Of a stretch of 64,000 nt of DNA, positions 10,562 through 21,747 are shown piece by piece. The position numbers and the translations under genes were made by a program. The stretch covers positions 8,122,001-8,186,000 of the forward strand of contig JAUCEF010000007.1 of assembly GCA_033558025.1 (NCBI GenBank). Direction: 5' to 3'. The first letter of the stretch is position 1, and each line of letters starts with the position of its first letter. The notes beneath the pieces were generated by a model. It had not been told where the DNA came from, ran no database searches, and saw only the letters and a program-made list of their open reading frames with translations. This DNA is from Phytophthora sp. 'mugwort'. Its lineage: Eukaryota; Oomycota; Peronosporomycetes; Peronosporales; Peronosporaceae.

Positions 10562-13177
10562 CTAAGATTGGTACTGTTCGAGACTCATTTTCTGCATCAA
10601 TGTGAGTTTAATGTTCTCGAAGCCTCCAGCCTTGGCAGCGTCGTAGGGCAGCCGGCCTCGCTTGTCGGTGAGTGACAGGCTTGCACCGTTTAGAACGAGA
10701 TAATCGCAACATGCAGCTGCTCCAACTGCAGCGCTCACGTGTAAAGCCGTCTCCTTCTGTTCGCCAGCACGTACGTTAACGTCTACCCCGTGTGCCAGAC
10801 ACCACATGAGTTCTTTCAGATCTCCACGTAAAGCTCCTGCAATGAATCTTTCGGCCAGCTCCAGCTTTAAAATACTGTCATCCTCCTCCAGAGCGCTCAA
10901 TGTCGGGTCTGGTTCGGCAAACCCATGGAAATGGTACTTGGCTTTGATAAACCGAGACTTTTCGTCCCGTGTTGTGATTGGTGTCGGTTTGGTCCATCCA
11001 TCAGGTATTGTATGCTCCCATACGGCATTCACAGCGTCATTGCCGAGCTCGTCACGTAGGAGCATGAGGAGCGACATATCCCAAGAATCCAAAGCTAATG
11101 ACCGCACCTTCGATTCGTGTACACCAAGACTTCGATGGATACCTGAACACTCAATGCACAAGAGACACCCAATATTGATCGATACCCACTCGGCTGGCTC
11201 CTGTCCGCAGTCCGCACAGCACGGGTTCGCGTCCATAAGCTCGTCAATGACCAACTGCTGCTCCGGGTGAACCTCCTGACGATGGCTTTGCTTTTCTAGT
11301 GCACTCTCCGTGCTACGCCGTGCAGCTTCGATCCACTCGACCATATCGCGAGCGCTTGCTGCCTGAAGTAACAGTTTTGCACGATTTGCATCGATAACCT
11401 CGAAGCAAAAGGGCAAACTGGAACCCTCAAGCTCACGAACCCGAGCGAGTAACAAATCGCACACGAGAGTCAGACTGCTTTCTGTAGGATGCTTCCCAGT
11501 GCCACCACGAGAGGTAGTCTGGAAAAGCTTCCCGGCATGAATCTGGAACCAACGCCGTTTCCAATTTCTAGCTGGGAACATCGAGTTACGAACGAACAAA
11601 TAACCCTGTTTTGCAACGCCACCAGGACTTGTCGCTACCGCCTGTCGACTACTCGACGTGTCAGTCGAAATTACCTCAACAGGTAAGTCAAGTGAGGGGA
11701 ATGAGTCGCATGAGTTGGTCGTGTCGAGGCTCAGCGAGCCTGCTGCCACAGGTGACGAGTCGCTTGATCCGTAGCTAGAGCTGACCATCTCTACATCTTG
11801 TGATAAATTCTTGTCGAGTAGCTCTCGCTGCGATGCCCACATTCGCTCATCCTGCTCGAAATCTTTGCGTGAAACTTGCATCATCTCTTGACGTCGGCGA
11901 AGAGTAGGTTCTACAGACTTGATGAGCTCGTGGCATGCATGAAAGTGACCCAGTTGTGCGTACAAGATGGAATTGAAGCACTCTACTAACACGAACTTCT
12001 TCATGCAATCAATCCGGTTCAAGTAGCGAACCAAGTCGAACCGAGCCAGTTCAAACCGACGGCGTGCCGTCACCACCTCTCGCTCCAGTGCTCGCTGATA
12101 TTTATCGCTCCCATTTAATAATGATCCCGCATCCAGACCGAGGACATTATTGCTGCTTCCACTTGACGCCGGAGGCGTCCCTGTAATAGTGAACTCACCA
12201 TTTGCACTATAGCTCCCCGTCGGCAATGCTGGACTTCCTAGACCCAGCGAGTCTCCTGCAGCAGTAGGCGTGCCTGTGCCATTTACCGGTTGACCTGGTT
12301 GTCTTGATTTGCTCAGTAATTTACCCAGCAACGTCTCGTATTCATCTCCCACTCTGGTGACCTCCTTCCTCAGATCTCCAGCCTCTTTCAACAATTCCTT
12401 CTCCGAGAACTGCTGAATCGACCTGCTTAAGAGCGACTCGACTCCGAGCAACATACTCACGCGGGAACTCTGCACCTGGGCCAATGTATCATGCATCTCT
12501 CCAAACAATTCCGACAAACTGCCCAGTTCGGGACAACTCGTCGAAAAAATGGCCCGGGCATGTTTCCGTTGCACCAACGCGTCCGCCAGCGCCGTCTCCT
12601 CTTCGCCAAAGTGCTTCCCTGCAGCTGCATACTCCTTAGAGTGCGCCACGAGCTCCTTCAGCAGTGCTCGGAGCCCCGTGATGGACTCCTCGAAGCCCTC
12701 AAGCTGACGTCGGAACATGGGCGAGTCCTCGACGAAGTCCAGCACCACATTCTTGCTGGAGCGGCTCTGTACCTTCTCCCAGGTCTCGTCCACGTCAGAG
12801 GCGGCTCGGAACCGCGTGGACGCAGGCGACGTGGCCACAACGCGGGGCGCGGGCTGCTTCTTGTCCTCCGGCATCTTTGGGTCGTCTCCAGTGGCCCCCG
12901 CCACTGCGGCGCTGCTCTCAGCTGCTAATTTTTTCCTGTCTCCGCTTAATTCTCGGCTGTATTTCTCGCTAGGCTCGTTAATAGCGTCGGAGTGCGCTAA
13001 CTTGTCCAAATCCTCGGCCGGTAGAGCGCCGAAGCGCGCCCTGTACGCGTCTAGTTGCGTCTGTAGACCCAGGATCATCAGATCTTTCTTGAGGATCACC
13101 TGCTGCAGCTCCGTGACGGCGTCACTGGACGCCTTACCGCCGCCGTCGCCGCCCCGCCAGGCGTTGAACGCCTTCAT
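10562..13177 (-). CDS. BAR-PH-ArfGAP-ankyrin protein (ACAP/ASAP-like)
   Basis: A single exon of 871 residues. An N-terminal coiled coil is followed by a BAR-like helical region (about 145-480, with a Ser/Gly-rich linker inside), a PH domain (about 523-620, GYLFVRNSMFPARNWKRRWF), an ArfGAP zinc finger (C654-x2-C657-x16-C674-x2-C677) with the arginine finger in SGIHRSLGVHESKVRS (R682), and ankyrin repeats (about 780-865). This order matches metazoan ACAP proteins, which stimulate GTP hydrolysis on Arf at curved membranes. All zinc ligands and the catalytic arginine are present, so an active GAP is expected. The start is the ATG at 13177, directly behind an oomycete-like core promoter. Nothing suggests truncation. 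Confidence 0.93.
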   Translation of the reverse strand: MKAFNAWRGGDGGGKASSDAVTELQQVILKKDLMILGLQTQLDAYRARFGALPAEDLDKLAHSDAINEPSEKYSRELSGDRKKLAAESSAAVAGATGDDPKMPEDKKQPAPRVVATSPASTRFRAASDVDETWEKVQSRSSKNVVLDFVEDSPMFRRQLEGFEESITGLRALLKELVAHSKEYAAAGKHFGEEETALADALVQRKHARAIFSTSCPELGSLSELFGEMHDTLAQVQSSRVSMLLGVESLLSRSIQQFSEKELLKEAGDLRKEVTRVGDEYETLLGKLLSKSRQPGQPVNGTGTPTAAGDSLGLGSPALPTGSYSANGEFTITGTPPASSGSSNNVLGLDAGSLLNGSDKYQRALEREVVTARRRFELARFDLVRYLNRIDCMKKFVLVECFNSILYAQLGHFHACHELIKSVEPTLRRRQEMMQVSRKDFEQDERMWASQRELLDKNLSQDVEMVSSSYGSSDSSPVAAGSLSLDTTNSCDSFPSLDLPVEVISTDTSSSRQAVATSPGGVAKQGYLFVRNSMFPARNWKRRWFQIHAGKLFQTTSRGGTGKHPTESSLTLVCDLLLARVRELEGSSLPFCFEVIDANRAKLLLQAASARDMVEWIEAARRSTESALEKQSHRQEVHPEQQLVIDELMDANPCCADCGQEPAEWVSINIGCLLCIECSGIHRSLGVHESKVRSLALDSWDMSLLMLLRDELGNDAVNAVWEHTIPDGWTKPTPITTRDEKSRFIKAKYHFHGFAEPDPTLSALEEDDSILKLELAERFIAGALRGDLKELMWCLAHGVDVNVRAGEQKETALHVSAAVGAAACCDYLVLNGASLSLTDKRGRLPYDAAKAGGFENIKLTLMQKMSLEQYQS

Positions 13178-13186
13178 GCTCCTTCA

Positions 13187-13203
13187 GTTATGCAAAATGA
13201 CGC
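13187..13203 (-). promoter_or_regulatory. Inr+FPR-like core promoter of the ArfGAP gene
   Basis: On the minus strand GCGTCATTTTGCATAAC matches the oomycete initiator TCATTY followed by the flanking promoter region YNCAWTT. It lies about 20 nt before the start codon, consistent with the short leaders of oomycete genes. Confidence 0.55.
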
Positions 13204-13693
13204 TGGACAAGTCGATTTGAACCAATTCCGCAAGATGGAATTGCACATTTTAGACCAATGCCGAGAGGATTGAACTGAACATGTTCCCTCCTTACTAAAA
13301 AACAACCTGTCTGTCTGTCCTGTCACTCCTTCCCCTATCGCCTTAGCCTTTCTTTCGGCATCCTTTCCCTCGGCGATTGCAACTTTTCACTCTCCTATCA
13401 CATCGACTGCCACTACCGTCCGGACTGCAAAACATGTGCCCGATATTGCAAAAATTGCCGAGCGTGACAGTTTAAATCGAACCTAAGCGGGAATAATCGA
13501 ACTTAGACGGATCTCACAGGCACACCTGTCAATCGACAATCGGCGGCGGCGCGGAGCGAGGAATGAGATGAAACTCCTGCCGCGAAGAAGAGACGGCTGG
13601 CCAACTTAAGGTCAGCAGAGAGTCGCTTCCACAAACAGGAGAGAGGCAAGCGCGCGTGAAGCGTCGGCAGCGATTCCAGCGGTAGCTTCTGCG

Positions 13694-15578
13694 TTGCAAG
13701 CTGTGACGATCACTTCCACGTCGACGCCCGCCGCTACCGCGTCGGCTTCCACAGTTACTTCGGGCACGAATGTTCCGTCTATACTTCAACCATCGGATGG
13801 GACAATCGCACATGTTCCTGTGTGCGCTACGGCTTCTGGTATTGGTATAGGGGCCGAAATTGCTCCGCGTTCAACTAACACAGGCTCGGGTCGCAGACCG
13901 CGAGGGAGGCGATCGAAGCCGACATGTCTGCGTCCCAGTTACAGCGTGCGCGAGAAGTTGATAGAGCAAATAAGCGACGTCAACGTGCTTGTCGTTCTGA
14001 ATTCCAGGTGCTTCGTGATAGAGCTAGAGATGCTGCGCGCGCTAGAGCCAACCCCAGTACCGATTGGAAACGCTCCAGGAATTGCGGACGCCTTGCGCAA
14101 CGAATCGGTAGAAGTCCATCGATTAGCAGCTGACGAAGAAGATATGAGGGGACCGACTCGGTCCTCTTCACGAAAGTGCCCAGTTCGGACGGTGACGTGG
14201 CAGAACCAGAGACGGGAGAGATTGGACGTAAGATTATTATTCCCCCTTCGTTCACCGGAAGTCCACGGTCACATGTACCAGCGATTTTTGGACGCAATGG
14301 TGATTGTCAGAGAAAAAGGGGCTCCTAATTTGTTCATTACAATAACGTGAATCCTAACTGGCCAGAGATTAAGGAAAACCTGAAGCCGGGTCAGACGGCT
14401 TCCGATCGACCGGACATCGTGGCACGAGTGTTCATGCAAAAGCTGAACGAGCCTAACAAGGATCTCGACGAAGGCATCTCGGGGATTCTTGCGACACGGT
14501 ATGTGGTGGAGTATCAGAAGCGCGGTCTCCCCAATGCCCACATTCTTTGCATGTTGCGACCGGACGATAAGCCTGTCAGCGCAGAGGATGTCGATCGCTT
14601 GGTCTCGGCAGAACTACCAGATAAAGAAAAGTACCCGGAACTCTACGAGACAGTGATTTCGAGTATGCTGCACGGTCCGCGTGGGACCGGACAGCCCCTG
14701 CATGAAGAACGGCAAATGCTCCAAGAAGTTTCCTAAGCCTTTGGCTGACGAAACCATCATGGCCGCCGATAAATATCCTACAGGCGCCGTCGTCGTCAAG
14801 ACGGAATTTTGAGCCATAAAGGGAAAATGCGGGACAACGCTATCATTAATCAGTGGGTCGTGCCGTACAACGCGTTTCTATCGCAGAAGTACAACTATCA
14901 CATTAATGTGGAGGTCTGTGCGACGAACAGGGCCGTGAAGTACATCTACAAATACGTGTACAAGGGGTCCGACATGACGACGATCACCATTGACGGCGAA
15001 GATATTGCCGCGAACGAGATCCGTCAGTACCTGCTGGGCCGCTACATTTCTCCAGTGGAAGCTTGCAACCGGCTATTCGGGCATCCAACGCAGGGGTCTA
15101 CGCACTCTGTGGTCACCCTCCCGATTCACATGGAAGATTTGAATATGGTTGCATATCGTGACCGCGCAACTACTGCGCAGCTTCGCAACCTGGTCTATAG
15201 GGGTAGCAGAACAAAGCTAACGGAGTTTTTCAACCTCTGCGAGCGTGACCCGGAGGGAACCGTGAATCTATTTTACAAGGATTTCCCAACCAAATATAGG
15301 TGGAAAAACAATTCCTGGGTGCCGTACAAGAAATATGTTACTTCGCTCGGGCGCATAGTTCACGTATCACCCCAAGACCCGGAACGATTCTATCTCCGAC
15401 TGCTACTGTCCAATCGGCGATCCCGAAGTCGTTTCGAGATCTCCGCTCAGTGGAAGATACTACATACTCTACATTTCGAGAGGCTGCTTTTGCGCTTGGG
15501 TATCTCGAAGACGATCAAGAATGGTTCGACTGTCTTTTGGCGGCTGCTGTGGTCAAGATGCCCTACCAATTGAGGTAG
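13694..15578 (+). pseudogene. Helitron 1 Rep (HUH) remnant
   Basis: An Arg-rich N-terminal segment (near 13924) precedes the Helitron_like_N signature APNLFITIT/NPNWPEIKENL at 14320-14380, split by a frame change. The next signature reads RGLPNAHILCML at about 14520. The usual HUH pair here is H-A-H, and this copy has Asn in the first position. AVKYIYKYVYKGSD near 14930-14975 is the double-tyrosine motif, and TYSTFREAAFALGYLEDDQEW near 15460-15530 is the Rep-helicase linker. Frame changes and stops break the chain, so it is inactive. Confidence 0.85.
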
Positions 15579-15658
15579 TCATTCGGAATTATATTAGTGT
15601 ACTCGATGCCTCCTCGCGCTCGGCCGCTCTGGGATAAAATAAAAAATTCAAGGATCAC

Positions 15659-17401
15659 ATGTCTGAAGACTACCAGAAAGCGATTGCGGAAAGGGACGCT
15701 GATAATCACATCGAACAGACGGAAGCGGTTCGTCTGAGAATGGCCGAGTACAAGACCTTAACGTTCTTGGCACAATACCTGGCCTCCGACGGAAAGATCC
15801 TATCGAACTACGAACTCCCAGAGCTTGACACGTACGACGACATAGCTGCGGAAGTCGAAGAACAAGATCCTGCATCTATAATCCAGCAAGAACTTGATGC
15901 GTACCCTCAGACCTAACAGGAGCATGTTGCGGAAGAAGTCGATCGGTTGAACGACAACCAGAGTGACATTTTTGATCAAGTCATGCAGGCCGTAAGCCAT
16001 CTAGTGGAAGGAGAGAAATATTTTCCCTGGACGGTCCAGGTGGGACGGAACTCAACGTTCCGTATCCCGCTCAAGCTGACGGAGTTTTCGACCTGCAGCC
16101 TGTCCTGGCAAATCCAGAAGGCGGAGTTAATTCGCAACGCGAGCTTGATTATATGGGATGAAGCGCCGGTGATGAATCGAGCTTGCTTTGAGCAGTGGAC
16201 AGGACTTTTCGGGATATTACAAAGAACGAATTGGGAGCCGTTCGAGGAAAAGGGATGGTGTTCAGCGGCGATCACCGTCAATTTTACCGGTGCTCAAGAA
16301 TGCTACCCGTGCGGAAACGATTAACGCTTGCTTTAAGAGTTCACCCCTGTGGAGCCACTTGCGCCAAGTACGTTTGACTGAGAATATGCGTGTGCGGATG
16401 GCCCCAGACCCTGGTACCGCTGCAAAGTTGGCAGAATTTTCCGGGTTTTTACTTCAGATCAGTGAGGGTCATTACCCTGTCAACGAGGATATTAGTGAAA
16501 ACGACATATGTCTTCCTCGAGACATGTGCGTGTTCCCTGAGCCTCGGGCCCGTAGATCCGCCACCGACGAAGAGACCAAAGACGACGAGAACCAGCCCCA
16601 AACTTCAACGTTCTCCCGGACGACGGAGCCCACGCGTCCGACTTCAACGATCCCGAAGATGACCGACGGGCTCGCAATATCAACGCGCTGATTGATGTCG
16701 TGCACCCAGGTGTTGAACGTGAAGACTTACAGATGAGTACTTTGATGAGCGCGCCATCCTGGCGCCGACCAACGCAAGTGTTCAACGTATCAACGATATG
16801 GTTGCTGAGCGCCTCACAGGAGAATCGAAGGAGTATCTATCGACTGACAGTCTCGAAGGAGTCGCGGCCCCCAACATGTTTGAGCAAGAGGGTTTTCAAT
16901 TCACTCGACGTCTCAGGGGTCCCGCTGCACAGAATTGTTTTGAAGGTTGGAACGCCCATCGTCCTGATTCGCAACCTGAACGCCGACGCAGGACTGTGCA
17001 ATGGAACGTGACTATGGGTGGTGTCATTGCGTGAGCGAAGCATTGAAGCAACTGCGATGTCAGGACCGTCTAAGGGTAAGACGGTGTTCATCCCTAGGAT
17101 CACCTTCTACACCGAGGACGATGAGAAAGGGTTTCCGTTTAAGCTAAGGCGAAATCCGTTTCCCGTGGTATCAGCATTTGTCATGACGATCAACAAGGCC
17201 CAAGGACAGTCGATTCACCACGTCAGAATCTACCTGGAAACACTGGTCTTTGCCCACGGACAGCTATATGTGGCGAATTCAAGGGTGACTACACGGAAAG
17301 CGATCAACATTGCCGTTGACCCGGAAGCCATAGCCGAGGACGGGAAGGTGAACACCAAGAACATCGTGTACAGAGAGATTTTTGAAGAGAATGGCATGTA
17401 G
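15659..17401 (+). pseudogene. Helitron 1 PIF1-like helicase remnant
   Basis: Pieces of the SF1 helicase domain follow the Rep part: VEGEKYF then STFRIPLKLTE (16000-16085), the Walker B-like LIIWDEAPVMN (about 16145-16180), and the C-terminal VVSAFVMTINKAQGQSIHHV...IYLE plus LYVANSRVTTRKAINI (17170-17310), ending EENGM at 17399. The segment that should carry the Walker A loop between VEGEKYF and STFRIPL is absent, an internal deletion of roughly 50-60 codons. Several frameshifts add to the loss. Confidence 0.85.
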
Positions 17402-17542
17402 GCTGCAAATAATACATTTCAAGTTCAGATTTTTCAGTGAGTGATATTTAGTGATATAGTGAGTGAGTGACCGCATTCAGTGCCACAGTACCAACGCCCC
17501 CGGAGCGCAGCGGAAGGGGGCCAGTCCTTTTACTGGGACAAA

Positions 17543-17584
17543 CCACTGCCCACGCGCCCGCGGAGCGGGTGCCCAGAACGCTAG
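17543..17584 (+). repeat. Helitron 1 3'-terminal hairpin and CTAG
   Basis: CCCGCGGAGCGGG forms a short GC stem, followed by about 18 nt and the CTAG terminus at 17581-17584. A second GC-rich palindromic segment with CGGAGCGCAGCGG lies about 50 nt upstream. The third Helitron has the same layout at 25140-25260. Confidence 0.75.
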
Positions 17585-17585
17585 T

Positions 17586-17900
17586 TCCCTCACTACTAAA
17601 AAAGCAACCTGTTTGTCCGTCCTGTCACTCCTTCCCCTGTCGCCTTAGCCTCTCTTTTGGTATCCTTTCCGTAGGCGATTGCAACACTTCACTCACCTAT
17701 TACGGGCGAACATGCCTTCATCAGAACGGGCCCGCATGCGACAGAGAGACACGGAATGCCGGCGACCAGCCAAGGCTCTGCTCCTGGAGAATAACAGAAG
17801 GGAGGAGCAGGAACAAGAAACTGAGCGCAGGGGGGGGGCTGAGCTTCACGCAGAAGGAGAAGGAGCCAGATTCGCCGAAGTGGCAGCGATCGTCCCGGCT
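17586..17900 (+). mobile_element. 5' end of a second Helitron abutting the first
   Basis: TCCCTCACTACTAAAAAAGC begins two bases after the CTAG of Helitron 1, with a single T between. The next ~115 bp match the 5' end of Helitron 1. A short frame at 17712 (MPSSERARMRQRDTECRR) resembles the Arg-rich N-terminus of Helitron Rep. Resemblance ends near 17900, so only the 5' end of this copy is seen. Confidence 0.65.
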
Positions 17901-18349
17901 ACCGGGCCTACGCGGATGATCGCCATCAGGCCTACTGGAAGGCCACGCACTCCTTCCCGATCCCCAAGTCCAAGCGTGACTTACAAATGTGGTTCGCGTC
18001 CTTCTACCGTGGGCGCAAGAATCGGAGCTCACACGCTCGCGAGAAGTTCCGGATTCTGCAAGGCCAGAGCTTCGGGAAAGCTCGGCGGATGGGCTGTTGC
18101 GACCTGGATCTGCTACTAGATCCGGTGTTCAGGCACTTTATCCAGCAGTCCGAAGACACGACGTGGTTCCCCGGACGCGAGGCGGCCACAGAGGGACGGA
18201 CTCCGCCCCAAGATCTAATCGCGGCTCTCACGGACTGGCAGGAACGCCCCGTGGCGCAATCACCTCCGCACGGATCCGACTTCTCACCCGTCTCACCAGA
18301 TCAGCCGGCTTCGCAAGAACTTCTCTCCGCCTGCTCCGGATCATGAGTA
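17900..18349 (+). other. Unassigned coding-like stretch
   Basis: Overlapping plus-strand frames read HQAYWKATHSFPIPKSKRDL and MWFASFYRGRKNRSSHARE, which look like a real basic protein, perhaps the N-terminal part of a transposon protein. I do not recognise the family. It lies between the truncated Helitron and the Gypsy remnant. Confidence 0.3.
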
Positions 18350-18841
18350 GTCTGCGTCGTACGCCACTAACTTGGTAGCGATCTGTCTTGCATGTCGTAA
18401 TTCATTCAATATCAATCTTGCTTTGGCCGACTTGCCTTGCGTATGTGATGATCTTGTTCGTCTTTAGATCCTCCATTTATCGTCGGATCCGACCTCGGAT
18501 CCTCCATTCATCACCGAATCCGTGATCCTTGTAGCGAGCTTAGCTATTTCACCAGATCCGAATCTCCCAGTTACATGTACACTCATTCTCCTCTCCATCC
18601 TTAGGTATGCAGCCTCCCTGCACCCTCTCTCTCGCTTTACCAACCGTGGCGACCAACTCGCCAGGCGGGAAGCCTCCCTTAGCTTCTTTCAGGGCCTCCC
18701 CGCGGAGCTTCAACCAACTTCGTCACGTCCACCACCAACTAGTGAGCGTGGATCCCCCTCCTTCGCACCTGCAGCCGTCCCGCAACCCCTCAACCACAGT
18801 ACCGCATGCAGCAACCAGCTTGCCGCCGTGGCATCCACCAC

Positions 18842-19115
18842 CTAAGCTTCCTCATATGACTGCATCGCCCGGAAGCGACTCCTCTTCGCCCGGTCCTGCA
18901 GGAGCTCACGCAACAGCGCTCCACAGTTCAGATCAACCCAGGTGGGCTCGTCGTAGCCTCGCCAGCGTACCTTGAACTCGCGCAGTGATCGTCCATAGCG
19001 TGTTCGGTGGCCCGATTTCATGTCGCTAATCTTCTCGACTTTGTACTCTCCTTCTGCTAGATCTTGATCCCAGCTGTCTTCAGGCAACAGCGCTTTGTCG
19101 AAGCCCAGACGATCC
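18842..19115 (-). pseudogene. Gypsy chromodomain
   Basis: The frame read leftward contains YKVEKISDMKSGHRTRYGRS and FKVRWRGYDEPTWVDL, the aromatic-rich core of a chromodomain (Y...W...W) at the C-terminus of chromoviral integrases. It helps target integration to modified chromatin in related elements. The chain ends at 18842. Confidence 0.8.
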
Positions 19116-20515
19116 GCCTCATCGACCGCCAAGGGTGTCGTTGGTCGATCCGAGAATGTTCTCACCGGCTTCAATATGGACACATGCACCACCGGGAAAG
19201 GTGGTAATCTGTTCCGGCTGTCGAGCAGCGAAAGGGGGTTGCACCATCTCCAGCACTCGGTAGGGGCTATGCCACACACGCGCTAGCTTCCGCGCATACC
19301 CTTCCATGACTCGATCCAGATAGAGCCACACTCGAGTGCCAACCTCGACCCGATGCTGATGCACGCTGTCATTGTGTCGTTCGGCCCGATCCGTAATGCT
19401 GATCCACGGTGTCATTGTGTCGTTCGGCCCGATCCGTAATAGGATCCGATGCGGATCCACGCTGTCATTGTGTCGTTCGGCCCGATCCGTAATAGCTTTA
19501 TTCAGCCTCTCGCTCACGTCCGCTCTCGCTCACGTCCGCTCTCGCTTGCCAATAATATCGTTGGATCCGGTACCGCCATCGGCGTGGATCCCGATATCGG
19601 TGTCTCGTACTGCCTAGCGGGAGAGTTGTCTCTAGCGTCGTGCGTGGATCCCAGCCGTGCGCAAGATAAAACGGGGTATCACCTCGGATCCGACCGTATG
19701 CCGTAAACAGCGACTGATAGGCGCTCTGCATACTCGTCCCAGTCGCGCTGGTTCTCGTCCTCGACATACATCTTGATGGATCCCGTCACCCTCTGCACCA
19801 TGCGTTCCGCAGTCTCGTTTGCCTGAGGCCTATAAGCCATGGTGGCTTGCTGTCTCTGGCCTAGGATCCGATTGAATGCCTTGAAGTAGTCATACATGAA
19901 GCCAGGCTCCCTGTCATGCTGGATCACCTCACTCGCACCGAAGTGTCGGAACATACATTCCTCGTAGGACTCCGCGATCGTTTGGGCTGTCCGGGACGCA
20001 CTCGCCTTAGCGATGACGTAACCGGTGAACAGATCCACCCAGATCAGGAGATCCGTATGGCCCTTGTACGACTTGGACAGCGCGGGGGGGGGGGGGGTCC
20101 ATCGCTATGACCAGGAAAGGATAGGTGGCTTGATATTGCCGGGTGACTCACCGCGTATGGTCGGTCGCCCCTTGCCAGTCTCGAAATCTACGCACTCACC
20201 CACGAATCGCTGTACGCTCCTGAAGAGTCCACACCAATAGAAGTGATCCCGGATCCGCTGTATGTTCGGCTGATCCCCTGATGCACCGCCCTCCAGACTA
20301 ACGTGGTAGTGATGCAGCAGATCGTCGTGCAACGTCTCGGGCACAAGCAGACGAAATAACCCGTCTCTCTCTTCCTCCGTCTTCGCAGCCGGCGGGCAGT
20401 AGTAGAGTAGATCCTGTTCGTCCATATCATAGTCAGCAGCCAGGTTGCTGCACGACCGAGCTTCATCTTTTTCTAGATTCTTCACATCCCGTTGAAGGTA
20501 CTTTTCGAAGTTCAT
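19116..20515 (-). pseudogene. Gypsy integrase remnant
   Basis: From right to left: the H2C2-like N-terminal part (LHHYHVSLEGGASGDQPNIQRI, 20105-20515), the core with MDLFTGYVIAKASASRTAQT and FGASEVIQHDREPGF (19679-20038), and the C-terminal part VGTRVWLYLDRVMEGYARKL (near 19330). The frame is broken by a G14 run at 20084-20097 (C14 on the coding strand) and by three 34-bp repeats at 19364-19493. Confidence 0.8.
19364..19493. repeat. Three near-identical 34-bp direct repeats
   Basis: A unit starting CGCTGTCATTGTGTCGTTCG and ending GATCCGTAAT occurs at 19364-19397, 19407-19440 and 19460-19493. Spacers of 9 and 19 bp are partly related to each other (GATCCAC). The array sits within the degenerate integrase C-terminal region. 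Confidence 0.9.
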
Positions 20516-20819
20516 GATCCACTTCTCTTGTCCTGAGCTTGTCGGATCCGATCCACTCTCAGCTGGTGGACCGCCTCTTCCTGCTGCACACTGGGGCTGG
20601 TGACCTTCCGGCGGGATCTAGTTGCCATGGCTGCGATGCGAAGCGTAGTTACCTCGATAGCTGTGAACAGGATCTCCGGTAGTCGATTCAGCGTCATCAG
20701 ACACTTTCGCGCCTGGTCGTCCGTCACCTCTGCCCTGCTTCCCGCTGTAATGCCGCACTCGCCAGACTGTCTGCGCTGGCGTTCCATGCCCGCTTAATGT
20801 GCAGCAGGTCGTTATCTGG

Positions 20820-21668
20820 TCAGGCTCTCAGAAGGTGTAGAGCCTTCTGCCGCAACAACGTCAGCGCGGGAGCGTTGCAGTCGATCTCGCCCTTTATCTG
20901 TCGGATCACCAAGTTGGATTCCCCACAAAGCACCAGACGTCCTCGATCCAGTCCTTCTAGCAGATGAAAACATAACAACAGTCCATCGTATTCTGCCTCA
21001 TTGACCGTCATATCTTTGGCCCATACTGACTCCGCCTTGACCACCCTCCACTCAGGCAATTTCCACACGATCGCGCTGTAGGCGCCTTCGCCGCGTTTGA
21101 CTCGGGTGGATCCGTCGAAACTAGCGACCAGGTGTTCCTCGTCGGGCTTCACTGTGGGGATTAGAGTCTGTACTGCTCGACGGGGCTCTTTCCGCGGTTC
21201 AATTGATACCAGTGCCTGATCCACTATCGATCTTGGCGTTAAACACGCATTCAGAAATCCCAAGATCTCATCCTCGCCTTTCGTGCATGTAGTGATCTCC
21301 AGAGTCCAGGGCGATAGCAGCGCGGCCCATTGTCCGAGCCTCCCTTGGAGCCCTGCAGCGCGGAACAGCCAAGCCAACGTCGAGTGCCGCGTCAGGATCT
21401 TGATTGATCTGACGACCAGCATCGACTAACCCAGATCTAGAATACGCAGCAGCGCTAGCACTTCCTTCTCCATGACGCCATAGTTTAACTCGCTCGACTT
21501 CAACGTGCGACTCGTGAACACGGGCAAGTACGTGCCGTCGTGATCCTGCACCAGGGAGGCGGACACTGCCCACTCGCTGGCATAGACGGTCAGCACAGGC
21601 TGTTTCTCCGGGTCGAAGTACCGGAGGATCGGGGCCGTCGCGATCTTGTTCTTCAGAGTGGCGAACAC
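20820..21668 (-). pseudogene. Gypsy RNase H remnant
   Basis: 21426-21668 carries ATAPILRYFDPEKQPVLTVY and the ELNYGVMEKEVLALL signature of the RT-linked RNase H. 20820-21422 carries a second RNase H-like fold with SFDGSTRVKRGEGAYSAIVW, NEAEYDGLLLCFHLLEGL and ESNLVIRQIKGE. Tandem RNase H domains are known in some Gypsy lineages. The two pieces are separated by a stop and a frame change. Confidence 0.75.
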
Positions 21669-21713
21669 TGCCCTAGCTCGGATCCACTTCGACTCCGATG
21701 CATCCGGATCCTG

Positions 21714-21732
21714 ATATATATATATATATATA
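21714..21732. repeat. (TA)n microsatellite
   Basis: An uninterrupted TA run marks the truncation point of the Gypsy remnant. Confidence 0.9.
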
Positions 21733-21747
21733 ATATACTATAAATTT

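Larger units (their letters stand above)
13285..17584 (+). mobile_element. Helitron 1, end-to-end but decayed
   Basis: The element starts TCCCTCCTTACTAAAAAAC, the TC...CTACTA-like 5' end of Helitrons, and ends with a GC hairpin followed by CTAG at 17581-17584. Inside, on the plus strand, are Rep and helicase remnants in many frames. The first ~115 bp are repeated almost identically from 17586, directly after the 3' end. It is about 4.3 kb. Both termini are recognisable, but the coding region is destroyed, so it could move only with proteins supplied in trans, if at all. Confidence 0.8.
18350..21720 (-). mobile_element. Chromodomain Gypsy (Ty3-type) remnant, 5' truncated
   Basis: Read on the minus strand from 21720 to about 18840, domains follow Ty3/Gypsy order: RT-linked RNase H, RNase H, integrase, chromodomain. 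No RT palm, protease or gag is left, so the 5' half is missing. The break is at a (TA)n run (21714-21732). The 18350-18840 part carries no ORF and is rich in GGATCC/GATCCG words; it may be the 3' LTR, but no second LTR is present to prove it. Stops and frame changes make it inactive. Confidence 0.8.
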
